NCBI GenBank assembly: GCA_047608975.1
Contig: JBLFYM010000002.1
Location: 50,188-114,187 of the forward strand
Reading direction: 5' to 3'
Source of the DNA: GCA-2715965 sp047608975
GTDB lineage: Bacteria > Verrucomicrobiota > Verrucomicrobiia > Limisphaerales > JAYPXF01
Length of the DNA: 64,000 nt
The notes beneath the pieces were generated by a model. That model worked only from the letters and a program-made list of their open reading frames with translations. It was not told where the DNA came from and did not search any database. The position numbers and the translations under genes were made by a program. Within the stretch, counting starts at the first letter, position 1. The number at the start of each line of letters is the position of its first letter. This document shows positions 9,062 to 17,174 of this stretch, piece by piece.

Positions 9062-9514
9062 ATGCCCCCTGATGCTGCTCCAGATGATGAGATTTTGAGC
9101 CTGTTGCCCTACGCGCACATGCGTGGAGGGTTTCCCGTGAAACCGGAGGATATCGGCAAGGCGAAGGGGATCGCCGTGACGGCCATGGAAGAGCAGATTC
9201 AGAGACAGTTGAAGCAGCTCTACGGACAGGTTGACACTCTGGCGCGGCAGGCGCGGGAGATTCGCAAGCGCGCGGAGGTCTCCTACAAGATCTATCAATG
9301 TGAGATGAAATTCGTGCCGGCGATCGGGCACACCTACCATCTTTATGAAGAGAAAAACGGTTCACCTGCGCTCTCAATGATCGCTCCAGACGAACTCGGG
9401 CCGATGAAGAAGAAGCATCTGGCTACGGTCCGTCAACTGCACGATCACACTTGGGAAATCCTCGAAGCGGACGATTTGGTAAGAGAATTCACAAAGAAGG
9501 AAGAATCCTCTTGA
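9062..9514 (+). CDS. DUF2452 family protein
   Basis: A cytoplasmic protein of about 150 residues that fits the DUF2452 family. The recognisable core is LLPYAHMRGGFPVKPEDIG, then a helical region (a long run of Gln, Lys and Arg between residues 40 and 80), then YHLYEE and LHDHTWEIL near the C-terminus. I chose ATG at 9062; an in-frame GTG three codons upstream (9053) is equally possible because neither has a strong ribosome-binding site. The function of the family is unknown. It is transcribed toward tRNA-Leu, 36 bases downstream. Confidence 0.8.
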   Translation: MPPDAAPDDEILSLLPYAHMRGGFPVKPEDIGKAKGIAVTAMEEQIQRQLKQLYGQVDTLARQAREIRKRAEVSYKIYQCEMKFVPAIGHTYHLYEEKNGSPALSMIAPDELGPMKKKHLATVRQLHDHTWEILEADDLVREFTKKEESS

Positions 9515-9550
9515 ACGAAAACTGCAATCAGGTTCAATTACCACTCTGTT

Positions 9551-9632
9551 GCGCATATGGCGGAATTGGCAGACGCGCTACCTTGAGGTGGTAGTGGGGA
9601 GACCTGTGCAGGTTCGAGTCCTGCTATGCGCA
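9551..9632 (+). tRNA. tRNA-Leu (anticodon GAG)
   Basis: An 82-base class II tRNA. The acceptor stem GCGCATA pairs with TATGCGC, with discriminator A at 9632. The anticodon stem CTACC/GGTAG encloses the loop TTGAGGT, so the anticodon is GAG and reads CUC/CUU. There is a long variable arm, and the T arm GCAGG-TTCGAGT-CCTGC is perfect. No CCA is encoded after the discriminator, unlike the tRNA-Phe in this window. Confidence 0.97.
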
Positions 9633-9648
9633 ATTTCTTCGCCCCGGT

Positions 9649-10257
9649 TCACAGCAAACCTGCCACCAAGTCGGCAGCTTGAGGTCCCACCGGGGTGCCA
9701 TGAGCGGTCAATAACTGATCGAAACCGAGCGGACAGATTTCTCCCAACTGTGTCTTTAGCTCTTCTGCGTTCGGGCAGTATTTGTCGGGCAGTATTTCGA
9801 GACCGCGTTCGGGAAGATTTACAATCGCATCACCAAGGATCGCGATTCGATTTTCGCAAAAATGAAACAGCGCTTCACCGCGTGGAGCGCCTGCGAGTGG
9901 ATGAATACGCCACGGAAACCAGTTGTCACTCGGGATGGCCTGAATTCCGGGAAGTGTCACAGCGGTTTCGGGAGTTCCCCAAATTTGGCAGTCCAATTTT
10001 TCTGCCCAGGCAACGGAATCGCGCAGGTGATTTTCATTGGTGACGACGATATACCAGTTTTCGATCCGATTGGATTGGAGGCGAAACTCATGCAGACCCT
10101 GATCGCAGAGTGGTATCGGATCGAAGACGAATCCACGCGTATCGGTTATCAGCGCGTGTGCGGAAAGCTCGACGCGATGATGCGGCGAGTAAGATCGCCA
10201 TTGGAAAACGCCGGGGAACAGTTCAACCGCTTCGGTGGCGATCGGGAGAGGGGACAT
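9649..10257 (-). CDS. Metallo-beta-lactamase-fold-like protein without the HxHxDH motif
   Basis: A 202-residue protein from ATG at 10257; the longer frame starts inside the upstream gene. The pattern ELFPGVFQWRSYSP...HALITD...FVFDPI resembles the first strands of the metallo-beta-lactamase fold. Later GDAIVN and LTAHGTPVG resemble motifs with metal-binding Asp and His. The canonical HxHxDH block should follow YIVVTN, but the sequence reads TNENHLRDS, so most metal ligands are lost. It is therefore likely a non-classical or inactive member. It is the second gene of an operon with the HD-domain gene (16-base gap), and ends 16 bases from the tRNA-Leu 3' end, in convergent orientation. Confidence 0.6.
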   Translation of the reverse strand: MSPLPIATEAVELFPGVFQWRSYSPHHRVELSAHALITDTRGFVFDPIPLCDQGLHEFRLQSNRIENWYIVVTNENHLRDSVAWAEKLDCQIWGTPETAVTLPGIQAIPSDNWFPWRIHPLAGAPRGEALFHFCENRIAILGDAIVNLPERGLEILPDKYCPNAEELKTQLGEICPLGFDQLLTAHGTPVGPQAADLVAGLL

Positions 10258-10273
10258 GTGAGGGCAGACAGGC

Positions 10274-11173
10274 TTACTTCGCTGCCGCCGCAGAGCTGGG
10301 AGTGCGAGCGGTGTCGCCCTGGTCCAGTTGCGTGATGATGCGTTGCACGCGCGCCAGATTTTTTTCGATGTGCTTGATGTAGGCGTTGGCCCCATCAGGA
10401 TAAGGTTGGGCGAGGAATTTGTATTGAGCCAGGAAGTCCCCGTCGATCTTCGGCTTCACGTAAAAGGTCCAAAACCCCACCGTCTTGCGCAAGAGCTCTT
10501 CGGCATTCTTGAACAATCCCGCTTTCGATTGCAGTCCGCCACTGTAGCGGGCGGATTCAATGAATTCATCAAAGAGAATCGGAAGTTTGTCGATGTAATC
10601 CGGGGCGGCCATCTGTCCGACGAGGTCAGCCGAGCCGAGGGAGTAGCCGATGATCTTTTCGGTGTCGGTCTGGAAAGGAATCGCGTCCACTTTTACGTTC
10701 ACTCCGGTGCAGCGGATCATCCTCGCGACGCTGCTGGCGTCCTCCGGGCTGAAGCCTTCCTCAAGCAGCATGTACTTGGCGAAGTCGGCACTGCGGCTTA
10801 CGTGAATCAGGGTGTATTTGGCACCCGTTCCCTCATTGTCCCCCCACACCTTGAGATAGCCGGTGTCGTGCAGCAGAATCGCAATGATTCCCAACTCGAA
10901 CATCTTCTGGGGAATGACTGGCTTGAGTCCTGATTTGATCCGACCGCGGAGAATCTGGGCATGGCAAAGAGTACCCTGAAGAGTGTGTTCCAGATCGTGA
11001 TATTTGGCATCAATGGGCTGGTAATCTCGGTAACGCCCTTCAAAGGCGGCCAACGCCCAACCAAACACGCGAGGAATGAACTCTTGGTCCGCGCGCGGAA
11101 AGAGTTCCACGTGGATCGACTGCACGACGGACTGCACAGCAGTCGCGTCCTTAGTGTCAGCCAGAGGGAACAT
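10274..11173 (-). CDS. HD-domain metal-dependent phosphohydrolase
   Basis: A 299-residue cytoplasmic protein. The HD signature is visible: KYHDLEHTLQ gives the first His, and ILLHDTGYL gives the His-Asp pair. Conserved Asp and Tyr residues follow in the region around LGSADLVGQMA and DYIDKLPILFDEF. Family knowledge: HD proteins hydrolyse phosphoester bonds, often of nucleotides or cyclic dinucleotides; this one lacks the GYP extension of c-di-GMP phosphodiesterases. The C-terminus is Ala/Ser-rich. It heads an operon with the beta-lactamase-fold protein. A strong inverted repeat sits about 60 bases upstream of the start and may control it. Confidence 0.78.
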   Translation of the reverse strand: MFPLADTKDATAVQSVVQSIHVELFPRADQEFIPRVFGWALAAFEGRYRDYQPIDAKYHDLEHTLQGTLCHAQILRGRIKSGLKPVIPQKMFELGIIAILLHDTGYLKVWGDNEGTGAKYTLIHVSRSADFAKYMLLEEGFSPEDASSVARMIRCTGVNVKVDAIPFQTDTEKIIGYSLGSADLVGQMAAPDYIDKLPILFDEFIESARYSGGLQSKAGLFKNAEELLRKTVGFWTFYVKPKIDGDFLAQYKFLAQPYPDGANAYIKHIEKNLARVQRIITQLDQGDTARTPSSAAAAK

Positions 11174-11233
11174 GTCAAAACGTAACAGCGGTGGAACTTT
11201 TTGCCTACGTTTTTTTGAATACGCCCGGACACG

Positions 11234-11267
11234 ATTTCAGGGTGAGGATTACAACTCACCCTGAAAT
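11234..11267. promoter_or_regulatory. Perfect 13-bp inverted repeat upstream of the HD-domain gene
   Basis: The arms ATTTCAGGGTGAG (11234-11246) and CTCACCCTGAAAT (11255-11267) are exact reverse complements separated by eight bases. On the minus strand it lies 61 bases before the HD gene's ATG, in the likely leader or promoter. It is not followed by a T-run on that strand, so it is more likely an operator or leader hairpin than a terminator. Confidence 0.55.
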
Positions 11268-11335
11268 TTGATTCTGCGACAAATTCGGTGGAACAGAGGA
11301 CATTGGAAACCCAACGGCTGACCAAGTGAAAAGCT

Positions 11336-11510
11336 TCAAGCCGCAAGCGCCAAACTCCAAGCACCAATCAGGCCAGCAATCACGGTTTCCCGGGGAATTC
11401 GGCGTATTCCAATGCGGTCGGCGGTAGCCCGTTGTTTCCGACTGGAGATTGGAGTTTGAAGTTTATGTGAGGCTTGAGTTTTGGAATTTGGAATTTCCTC
11501 AGAACCTGTC
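11336..11510. repeat. Dispersed AT-richer intergenic word cluster
   Basis: This stretch holds imperfect repeated words such as CCAAACTCCAAGCACCAATC, GATTGGAGTTTGAAGTTT, GGCTTGAG and TTTTGGAATTTGGAATTT. Related words recur at 25036-25070 and 16994-17020. I see no coding evidence in the interval 11174-11618 apart from this repeat, the inverted repeat at 11234 and the terminator at 11568. Confidence 0.5.
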
Positions 11511-11567
11511 ATGCCACTGGAAACGTCGAAGAACCCGAAATTTGATCTGGAGGCGGCGATGTACATA

Positions 11568-11595
11568 AAAACCCCGGGCTAATTCCCCGGGTTTT
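11568..11595 (-). terminator. Rho-independent terminator of the beta-barrel gene
   Basis: The stem AAAACCC pairs with GGGTTTT, continued by GGG/CCC after a C-C mismatch, with loop CTAATT. Read on the minus strand, the hairpin starts about 23 bases after the stop of the 11619 gene and ends in a T-run. The symmetry could stop transcription from either side. Confidence 0.75.
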
Positions 11596-11618
11596 GGTTA
11601 GCCGATTCGCCAAGGTGA

Positions 11619-13148
11619 TCAAAAAGCGTAGTTCACACCACCGCCCACACTGAGCATATCGTTCAGATCGAGATCGGAGGAATGACCTGCGGCAGCGTTC
11701 CTCACGGAGCCCAGATTCTGATATTGAATCGAGGCTTCAGCAGACCAGTGGTCGGAGAGACGCACGCGCAGGTTGAACTTCAACTGGCCACCCACCAACA
11801 CATCGAAGTTGCTGTTGGATCCGCTGCGACTGACGGCGAGAGGACTGCCGTTCACGGCTGGGCCAGCGATCGTGAGCGAGTCGCTGAATTTGTAATCGGT
11901 ATCAGCCAGAACTATACCAATGCCGCCGCTCAAAATCGCGACGACGCGTCGGTGAAGTGGGAATTCGATGAATGGTCCCAGGCGGAAGGCGTAGAGTTTA
12001 CCATCCAAGTCATGCCGGAAGTTGCCGGTTGCACCACGTGCCGACACAGTGCGTCCAACGGGCACGTCGTCGATGGTTGGCCCTGCGACTGCAAATGACG
12101 CGCCATGATTGGCCCCTGGACCAGGACCACCGCCGGTGGTGGTGAACTCATCCTGAACTACAGTCGCCGTGCCGGCGAACGCACCCGGATCGTCGAAATC
12201 GACGTTTTGGATACCGAACCCACCGATGAGTCCCACATTGAGTCGGGTCCGCTCAGTGACCCGGATTTGCCCGAGAACTTCCTCGTATGAGACTTCAACG
12301 CCGGGTTGAACCTTGTCGGTGTCTCGAAAATGGAGATCGGGTCCTGAGGCTGAGTGAAAGAAGATCTGATTGCCGAATCCACCCGGAGGGGCCTGCGCAG
12401 CAGTGTCATAATTGAATAACCATGTCGTTCCGGCCGCGCCGCCGCTGTCAATGCGGACGAAGCCATTGTCGTATTGACGGTTTTGCAAACCGGCAACCGC
12501 GGATCCGATATTGTCGAAAGCGGTATTGGAGTTCTTAAAATCGGCAGTGACGTTGAATGCGAACGTCGCGTTCACCGACAGGCGTCCCCGGCGGTCAGTC
12601 CACGCCACGCGCTCAATATCTGTTCGTCGATGGTAGGTCGAACCGTAGCTGGTGGTGGTTTGAGCCGGCGGGGGAGTGGTCGCAGTCTGTTGCCATTCTG
12701 TCCTCTCGGTGGTGACGGTTTCCTCGGCACCCGCGCTGTAGAGATAGTTGTGGTGACCCAGGATGATTGAGGATCGTACCACCGGGCCGCTGAATGATTC
12801 AGTTCGAACGGTGTGGGTTGGAGTTTCACTCTTCCATACCTGCGCGCCGGTGATCACTGGCGTCTGAAGGTGGGTGTTTACGTGAGTGTCAAGATGCGCG
12901 TTGTGCGGAGTGGTGTAGCGGGTCTCCGACGTGGTGGTACGAACGTTCCCGGCACCGCCTAACGAGTTGGTCGAAAGACCATAGGTTTGGGTGGTCCACG
13001 CCTCGTTATGATAGCTGCCACGAGGGTCGGTTTGCGCCTGGGCTTCTCCCGGTCGGTGGATTTGCGCGGCCCAATCGGCGGCCATTGCGCCGCTTGCGGC
13101 CGACATGCCGAGCAGGCAAAGGACTTCGTTCCAAATTCGGTTCTTCAT
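11619..13148 (-). CDS. Outer-membrane beta-barrel protein
   Basis: A 509-residue exported protein from ATG at 13148, preceded by GGAAAG at good spacing; the annotated frame opens four codons earlier. The signal peptide ends near ASGAMAAD. The first ~170 residues are low-complexity, rich in Thr, Glu and His, with repeated TxTxT strings. The rest alternates polar and hydrophobic residues (RLSVNATFAFNVTADF, RTRLNVGLIGGFGI, SDHWSAEASIQYQNLG). It ends in VGGGVNYAF, the terminal aromatic signature recognised by the BAM machinery. No family is recognised. It is 24 bases downstream of the Ig-repeat gene and ends at the terminator at 11568, so the pair forms one operon. Confidence 0.72.
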   Translation of the reverse strand: MKNRIWNEVLCLLGMSAASGAMAADWAAQIHRPGEAQAQTDPRGSYHNEAWTTQTYGLSTNSLGGAGNVRTTTSETRYTTPHNAHLDTHVNTHLQTPVITGAQVWKSETPTHTVRTESFSGPVVRSSIILGHHNYLYSAGAEETVTTERTEWQQTATTPPPAQTTTSYGSTYHRRTDIERVAWTDRRGRLSVNATFAFNVTADFKNSNTAFDNIGSAVAGLQNRQYDNGFVRIDSGGAAGTTWLFNYDTAAQAPPGGFGNQIFFHSASGPDLHFRDTDKVQPGVEVSYEEVLGQIRVTERTRLNVGLIGGFGIQNVDFDDPGAFAGTATVVQDEFTTTGGGPGPGANHGASFAVAGPTIDDVPVGRTVSARGATGNFRHDLDGKLYAFRLGPFIEFPLHRRVVAILSGGIGIVLADTDYKFSDSLTIAGPAVNGSPLAVSRSGSNSNFDVLVGGQLKFNLRVRLSDHWSAEASIQYQNLGSVRNAAAGHSSDLDLNDMLSVGGGVNYAF

Positions 13149-13172
13149 GAATCTTTCCAACTGCTTGTGGGT

Positions 13173-15278
13173 TTAAAATTCGAGGATTCGGTATTGCCTC
13201 GCTCCGGAAACGGTGGGAACGCTGGGCGTGCGGGGCAGTCCGATGTCCACCCAACGTGCGGGACCGCCTTCACCCACCATCGGTGGGAAAGATGTCTCCC
13301 AAGTGGTCGTTCCCATTGTCCGATACTGGGCGTAGTAGGTCTTGCCGACCGTACTTGAGTAATCGAGTACCTGCGTATCGTCAAAGAACACACTGTTAAG
13401 AGGGGGGATTTCCGTGCCGCCGGTTGGAATTGTCGGAAATGTGCCCGGATCATCTTGCAGAATGACCAGTGGCGTCGGCCGGGTAATACGGTCGGACACG
13501 TCATATTCGATTCGAACCAGACGCACATCACCAGGTTGAAGGACTGCCGGAACGATGATGACCGGGTTGTTGTTGGCGTTTGTGATGGTTGCGTTCTTGA
13601 TCAGAATTGCATCGCCGCGTGTATCCACCCCAAGGTTTGCAAGTTCAATCGAAGGGAAGGGCCGGGCGATTTGACTTCGGACCGGATAAGAGAAGGCTAT
13701 CGTCTCTTCGGTAAAACCGGTACTGAAGCGCACCATTGTCTGGCCCGCTGCCAAGAATACGACCGATCCGCCGATGAATCGGGCACCGAGATTCTGTCCT
13801 GCCGTTCCAAAAACATGGGAAACGGGTGTTTCCTCGACGGGAAGAAATACGAGTGATTGGTTGGTCACCACATTTGCAACGAAGAGGACATCCAACAGTT
13901 GGGAATTCCCCGCGCTCAACTGGCCACTGTTCGCCAATTGCCAATCGATGCCGATCAAGCCGAGGATACCGGTCGGAGTGAGCGTTGCCGTGGCTCCCGT
14001 TACCCGATTGCTGAGCCCGGTAATGGTCAGCAGGTTCGAATCATAGCTCAGATTGAAGGTGACCCGGTTTTCGCCGCCCTCCGCAGCAATGCTCACGGTG
14101 ACCGGGACTGGGTTGCCAGAATTGAAATTGTCTGTTTGCACATTGGCGACCCGGACGACTCGGGTCGAGAGGCTCAGGGTGGCTGGGTTCGATGCCGCAG
14201 CTCCCTGCGTGTTCGAGGCCTTCATGTTGTAATTTGCGAAGTCACTCGAAGTGATGTTCGCAAGGGTGAGATTAGTGCTGGTTGCGCCCGGAATGTTCAC
14301 CCCGTTTTTACACCACTGATAGGTCAGGGGAAGGCGTCCGGTGGCCTGTGATCGAAAGGTCACCATCGCGCCCAACATCACTCCGTGATCGACCGGTTGG
14401 AGGGTGATCACCGGTGCGCCGTTAATCGTCAGGGTCGCGGGTTGGCTCGTGGCGGTTCCACGAGGGTTGGTGGCTTTGGCTGTGTAATTAGCTTCATCCG
14501 AGAACTGGGCATTCGGAATGGTCAACGTTGTGGCGATGGCACCGGGAATATCAACCCCGTTCTTGCACCAACGATAGGAGAGTGGCGCGCTGCCGCTGGC
14601 TGTGACTGTAAATGATACCGTCGTGCCGAGCAGGACAGTTTGACTGGTTGGATTTGTGACGATCAGCGGCGGGGCGTCAACCGTCAGGGCTGCGCCTGTG
14701 CTCAACGTCGTGCCACATGAGTTGTTGGCGACACAGTCGTAATTGCCGGCATTCGCGGTGGAAGCACTCCCCACGCTGTAGGTCCGGTTGGTGGCACCGG
14801 CGATCGGAAAGCCGTTGAGACGCCATTGCAGGGTCGGTGATTCTTTGCCGGTGGCGATCGCTGAGAAAGTGGCGCTTTCTCCAGAACGGACGGAAACGCT
14901 CGTGGGCTGTCCGACGAAAGTTGGCGGGAACAGCACCACGACAAGTCCCTCATCGCTGGTCGTTGTCCCAGTCTGGTCGGTGACCAAGACCCGGTAGTGG
15001 CCCTGTTGAACGGGCTGGATGTTGTTCAGGACCAGCGTCCCGGTCGTTTGGCCTATAAGATTGGTACGATTGACCTGCCATTGATAGCTTACCGCGCCAA
15101 TGCCGACGGCACCGACGTTCAATACCACATTGGTTCCCGCACAGATGATGTGCATGGCCGGTTGAACGGTGATTTGCGGTGCGGCAGAGCTGTTGAAGAC
15201 CGTCCCCAGCAATATCCCGAAGCCAACCACGCCGGAAAGTAAACTGGGGTTGGCGACATGGGTCGATTTGGTTCGCAT
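13173..15278 (-). CDS. Secreted immunoglobulin-repeat protein with cohesin-like domain
   Basis: A 701-residue protein from ATG at 15278, with a hydrophobic signal segment (LLSGVVGFGILLGTVFNSSAAP). Four I-set-type Ig domains follow, about residues 35-125, 125-210, 210-290 and 290-380. Each has the pattern P-x-I/F-x-x-Q-P, a YQW or LQW strand and a Y-x-x-x-A/V-x-N strand near the end. Residues ~385-510 look like a cohesin-type beta sandwich (VPVTVSIAAEGGENRVTFNLSYD, FVANVVTNQS). The C-terminus is unassigned and ends TVSGARQYRILEF. Such proteins are common in Verrucomicrobiota and are probably surface adhesins or matrix proteins. It heads the operon with the beta-barrel, which might be its outer-membrane partner (inference). 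Confidence 0.8.
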   Translation of the reverse strand: MRTKSTHVANPSLLSGVVGFGILLGTVFNSSAAPQITVQPAMHIICAGTNVVLNVGAVGIGAVSYQWQVNRTNLIGQTTGTLVLNNIQPVQQGHYRVLVTDQTGTTTSDEGLVVVLFPPTFVGQPTSVSVRSGESATFSAIATGKESPTLQWRLNGFPIAGATNRTYSVGSASTANAGNYDCVANNSCGTTLSTGAALTVDAPPLIVTNPTSQTVLLGTTVSFTVTASGSAPLSYRWCKNGVDIPGAIATTLTIPNAQFSDEANYTAKATNPRGTATSQPATLTINGAPVITLQPVDHGVMLGAMVTFRSQATGRLPLTYQWCKNGVNIPGATSTNLTLANITSSDFANYNMKASNTQGAAASNPATLSLSTRVVRVANVQTDNFNSGNPVPVTVSIAAEGGENRVTFNLSYDSNLLTITGLSNRVTGATATLTPTGILGLIGIDWQLANSGQLSAGNSQLLDVLFVANVVTNQSLVFLPVEETPVSHVFGTAGQNLGARFIGGSVVFLAAGQTMVRFSTGFTEETIAFSYPVRSQIARPFPSIELANLGVDTRGDAILIKNATITNANNNPVIIVPAVLQPGDVRLVRIEYDVSDRITRPTPLVILQDDPGTFPTIPTGGTEIPPLNSVFFDDTQVLDYSSTVGKTYYAQYRTMGTTTWETSFPPMVGEGGPARWVDIGLPRTPSVPTVSGARQYRILEF

Positions 15279-15456
15279 AATAGGGAAACTAGTACCAAAG
15301 CACGTTGCCACAGGCCCCAGATGCTTTTAAAGATAAATCATTTTCGTATCAGTACGGATTCAGGAAGCTGAAAGTGAGCGAAACGATCGATTTATTTGGG
15401 CTGCACACTGCGGTTTTTACGCGCAAATGCCGTGATTGTATGAATTATTAGGCTTC

Positions 15457-16281
15457 ATGATTTCCCGGCGTAATTTTCTCGAAGCGGCCTTGGTTGGCAT
15501 GACGGTTCCCGTGCTGGCCGCCGATGCCAGAAGGATTCGCATCGCCGTCAAATACACGATGATTCAGGAACCGCTGGACGTGGTCGATAAATTCAAACTG
15601 CTTCGGGATCTGGGCTTTGACGGGGTGGAGGTCTATGCGCGCGACCGGAAACAACAGGATACCTATCTCGAAGCACGCGAAATTTCAGGCCTGCCAGTCC
15701 ATGGCGCGATCAACGCCTCCAGCCCAGATATTGCGGGCGGCATTGAGATGGCGGCCGCGCTCGGCGGAGATTCACTCCTCGTCTTGGCACAGGAAAACTC
15801 CCAGCTTTCATATGAAGCGAATTCGGAGCGCTGGCGCAAGCTGATCACTCCGGCGATTCCGCTGGCGGAGAAACATCGTGTCAGAATTCTGATCGAGAAC
15901 GTGCGCGCGACCCACCTCAAGACCGCAGAAGGAATGAACCGGTTTATCGATTCATTTGCGAATCCGATTGTAGGATCCTATTACGACACGGGAAATGCCA
16001 TCACGTGGACGAAGCAGTCCGCTGAGCATTGGGCTCGGGTCCTGGACGAGCGGATTGGAAAGATTGACGTCAAAGATCGGGGGCATGCGGAGTTTGGAGA
16101 TGCAAAGCTAAAATCCAAAACAGCCAAGGGGACCGACGGCGGAGAGGTGAACTGGGTTGAGGTTCGTCGCCATCTGAGAACGATCGACTATCGCGGCTGG
16201 GCGACCGCCGAAGTGAAAGGTGGCGACCGGAAGCGCCTGGCGCGGATGGCCCGCTGGATGGATCAGGTCCTGGGGAACTGA
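15457..16281 (+). CDS. Tat-exported sugar phosphate isomerase/epimerase-like TIM-barrel protein
   Basis: The ATG at 15457 gives a twin-arginine-type signal (MISRRNFLEAALVGM, cut near LAADA). The body is an AP-endonuclease-2/xylose-isomerase-like TIM barrel of about 255 residues. Visible blocks are LRDLGFDGVEVYARD, ALGGDSLLVLAQ, VRILIENVR (metal-binding Glu), GSYYDTGNAITW (Asp), IGKIDVKDRG (Asp) and WATAEVKGGD (Glu). Family knowledge: members isomerise or epimerise sugars and inositols with a divalent metal. The exported, Tat-dependent form is frequent in PVC genomes. It is divergent from the Ig-repeat operon; the 178-base spacer should hold both promoters but I cannot name clear boxes. Confidence 0.85.
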   Translation: MISRRNFLEAALVGMTVPVLAADARRIRIAVKYTMIQEPLDVVDKFKLLRDLGFDGVEVYARDRKQQDTYLEAREISGLPVHGAINASSPDIAGGIEMAAALGGDSLLVLAQENSQLSYEANSERWRKLITPAIPLAEKHRVRILIENVRATHLKTAEGMNRFIDSFANPIVGSYYDTGNAITWTKQSAEHWARVLDERIGKIDVKDRGHAEFGDAKLKSKTAKGTDGGEVNWVEVRRHLRTIDYRGWATAEVKGGDRKRLARMARWMDQVLGN

Positions 16282-16380
16282 CTGAGGATCAGTTTCGAGA
16301 ATCCGCCAAACTCGGAGTCATCATCTTGGGGTCATGTTGCCCGGGGCACTGTTTCGTTGGATCAAGCACCAGTCCCTGCC

Positions 16381-16563
16381 ATGAAACTAAAACTCGATAA
16401 CTTCCTCCTATCCGGCCTCCTAATCGCATTTTTTGCATTAAGCGCGTTCACCATTGTCTCCGACATTCGGGAACATGCTGTGGAAACACCGGCTAAATCC
16501 CTTGGGCTTGAGTGGGTTGGCTGCGAATCCTCGGGGAATTGCCGGGACGTCAGTTCAAGTTGA
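16381..16563 (+). CDS. Possible small membrane protein, 60 residues
   Basis: ATG at 16381 opens 60 codons with one strong hydrophobic segment (NFLLSGLLIAFFALSAFTIV), a following amphipathic stretch, and two Cys near the C-terminus. A longer in-frame start exists at 16357. I recognise no family. It might be a genuine small protein or chance coding in a decayed interval, since a pseudogene follows. Confidence 0.35.
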   Translation: MKLKLDNFLLSGLLIAFFALSAFTIVSDIREHAVETPAKSLGLEWVGCESSGNCRDVSSS

Positions 16564-16721
16564 TAGCGTCTTGCTGGTGAGAGTGCTCTGGGCGCGCTCA
16601 CGAATATATTGAGAAACGGGCCACCCTGTTCATCAGTCGGGCTCGTAGTCATTATCTCAGGATGGATCCCAGTCGATTGCTGGAGTTTCTAAGAACCGCG
16701 CGGTCTCCGCGTCGTAGTTGA

Positions 16722-17005
16722 ATGAACCTATCTCCAATCTTTACCGTCGCTGTCCTCTTGGCTGGCCCATCCATGGCGGTATGTGCAGAGCCGGGAAAGA
16801 TTCCGGCTGGAGTGGGAATCGGGCTGTTTGCGGATCCAGACTCGTTTTTCTTGGGGGGAGAACACTCTGTTGCACTACGCCATCACCAACACTGGCACGG
16901 AACCGTTCCGCGTGGATGTCGGCGGGGACTATCGTGGTGGGACGCGACCTTCGAAATCCAATCGCACCCGCCCGCTTGGATCCGCCGCCGCAGATTGAAG
17001 CTTGA
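16722..17005 (+). pseudogene. Frameshifted, truncated remnant of an exported protein
   Basis: The frame from ATG 16722 gives a signal peptide (IFTVAVLLAGPSMAVCAEPG) and then IGLFADPDSFFLG. Sensible protein sequence continues in another frame with GENTLLHYAITNTGTEPF and RVDVGGDYRGGTRPS. The switch lies at a run of six G (16853-16858), typical of a slippage indel. After RGGTRPS the sequence degenerates in all frames and ends at a dispersed-repeat word near 16994. Two other frames cross the same DNA, but none is coherent throughout. The ancestral function is not recognised. From 16564 to 16721 I see nothing. Confidence 0.55.
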
Positions 17006-17174
17006 AATTTGAGGCTTGGCGTTTTCGCAATTCCGCCCGCTCGGCGGTGAATCCCCCATCGCCACCCCCACTTTTAATCAGACCCGAGAGACGGGGGCTT
17101 CGAAAATTCAGACAGACAGTTTTGGCCATCTGCGGTTCAATTCGCGCCGGTATGGCTTTCGCTTCAGATCTCAT

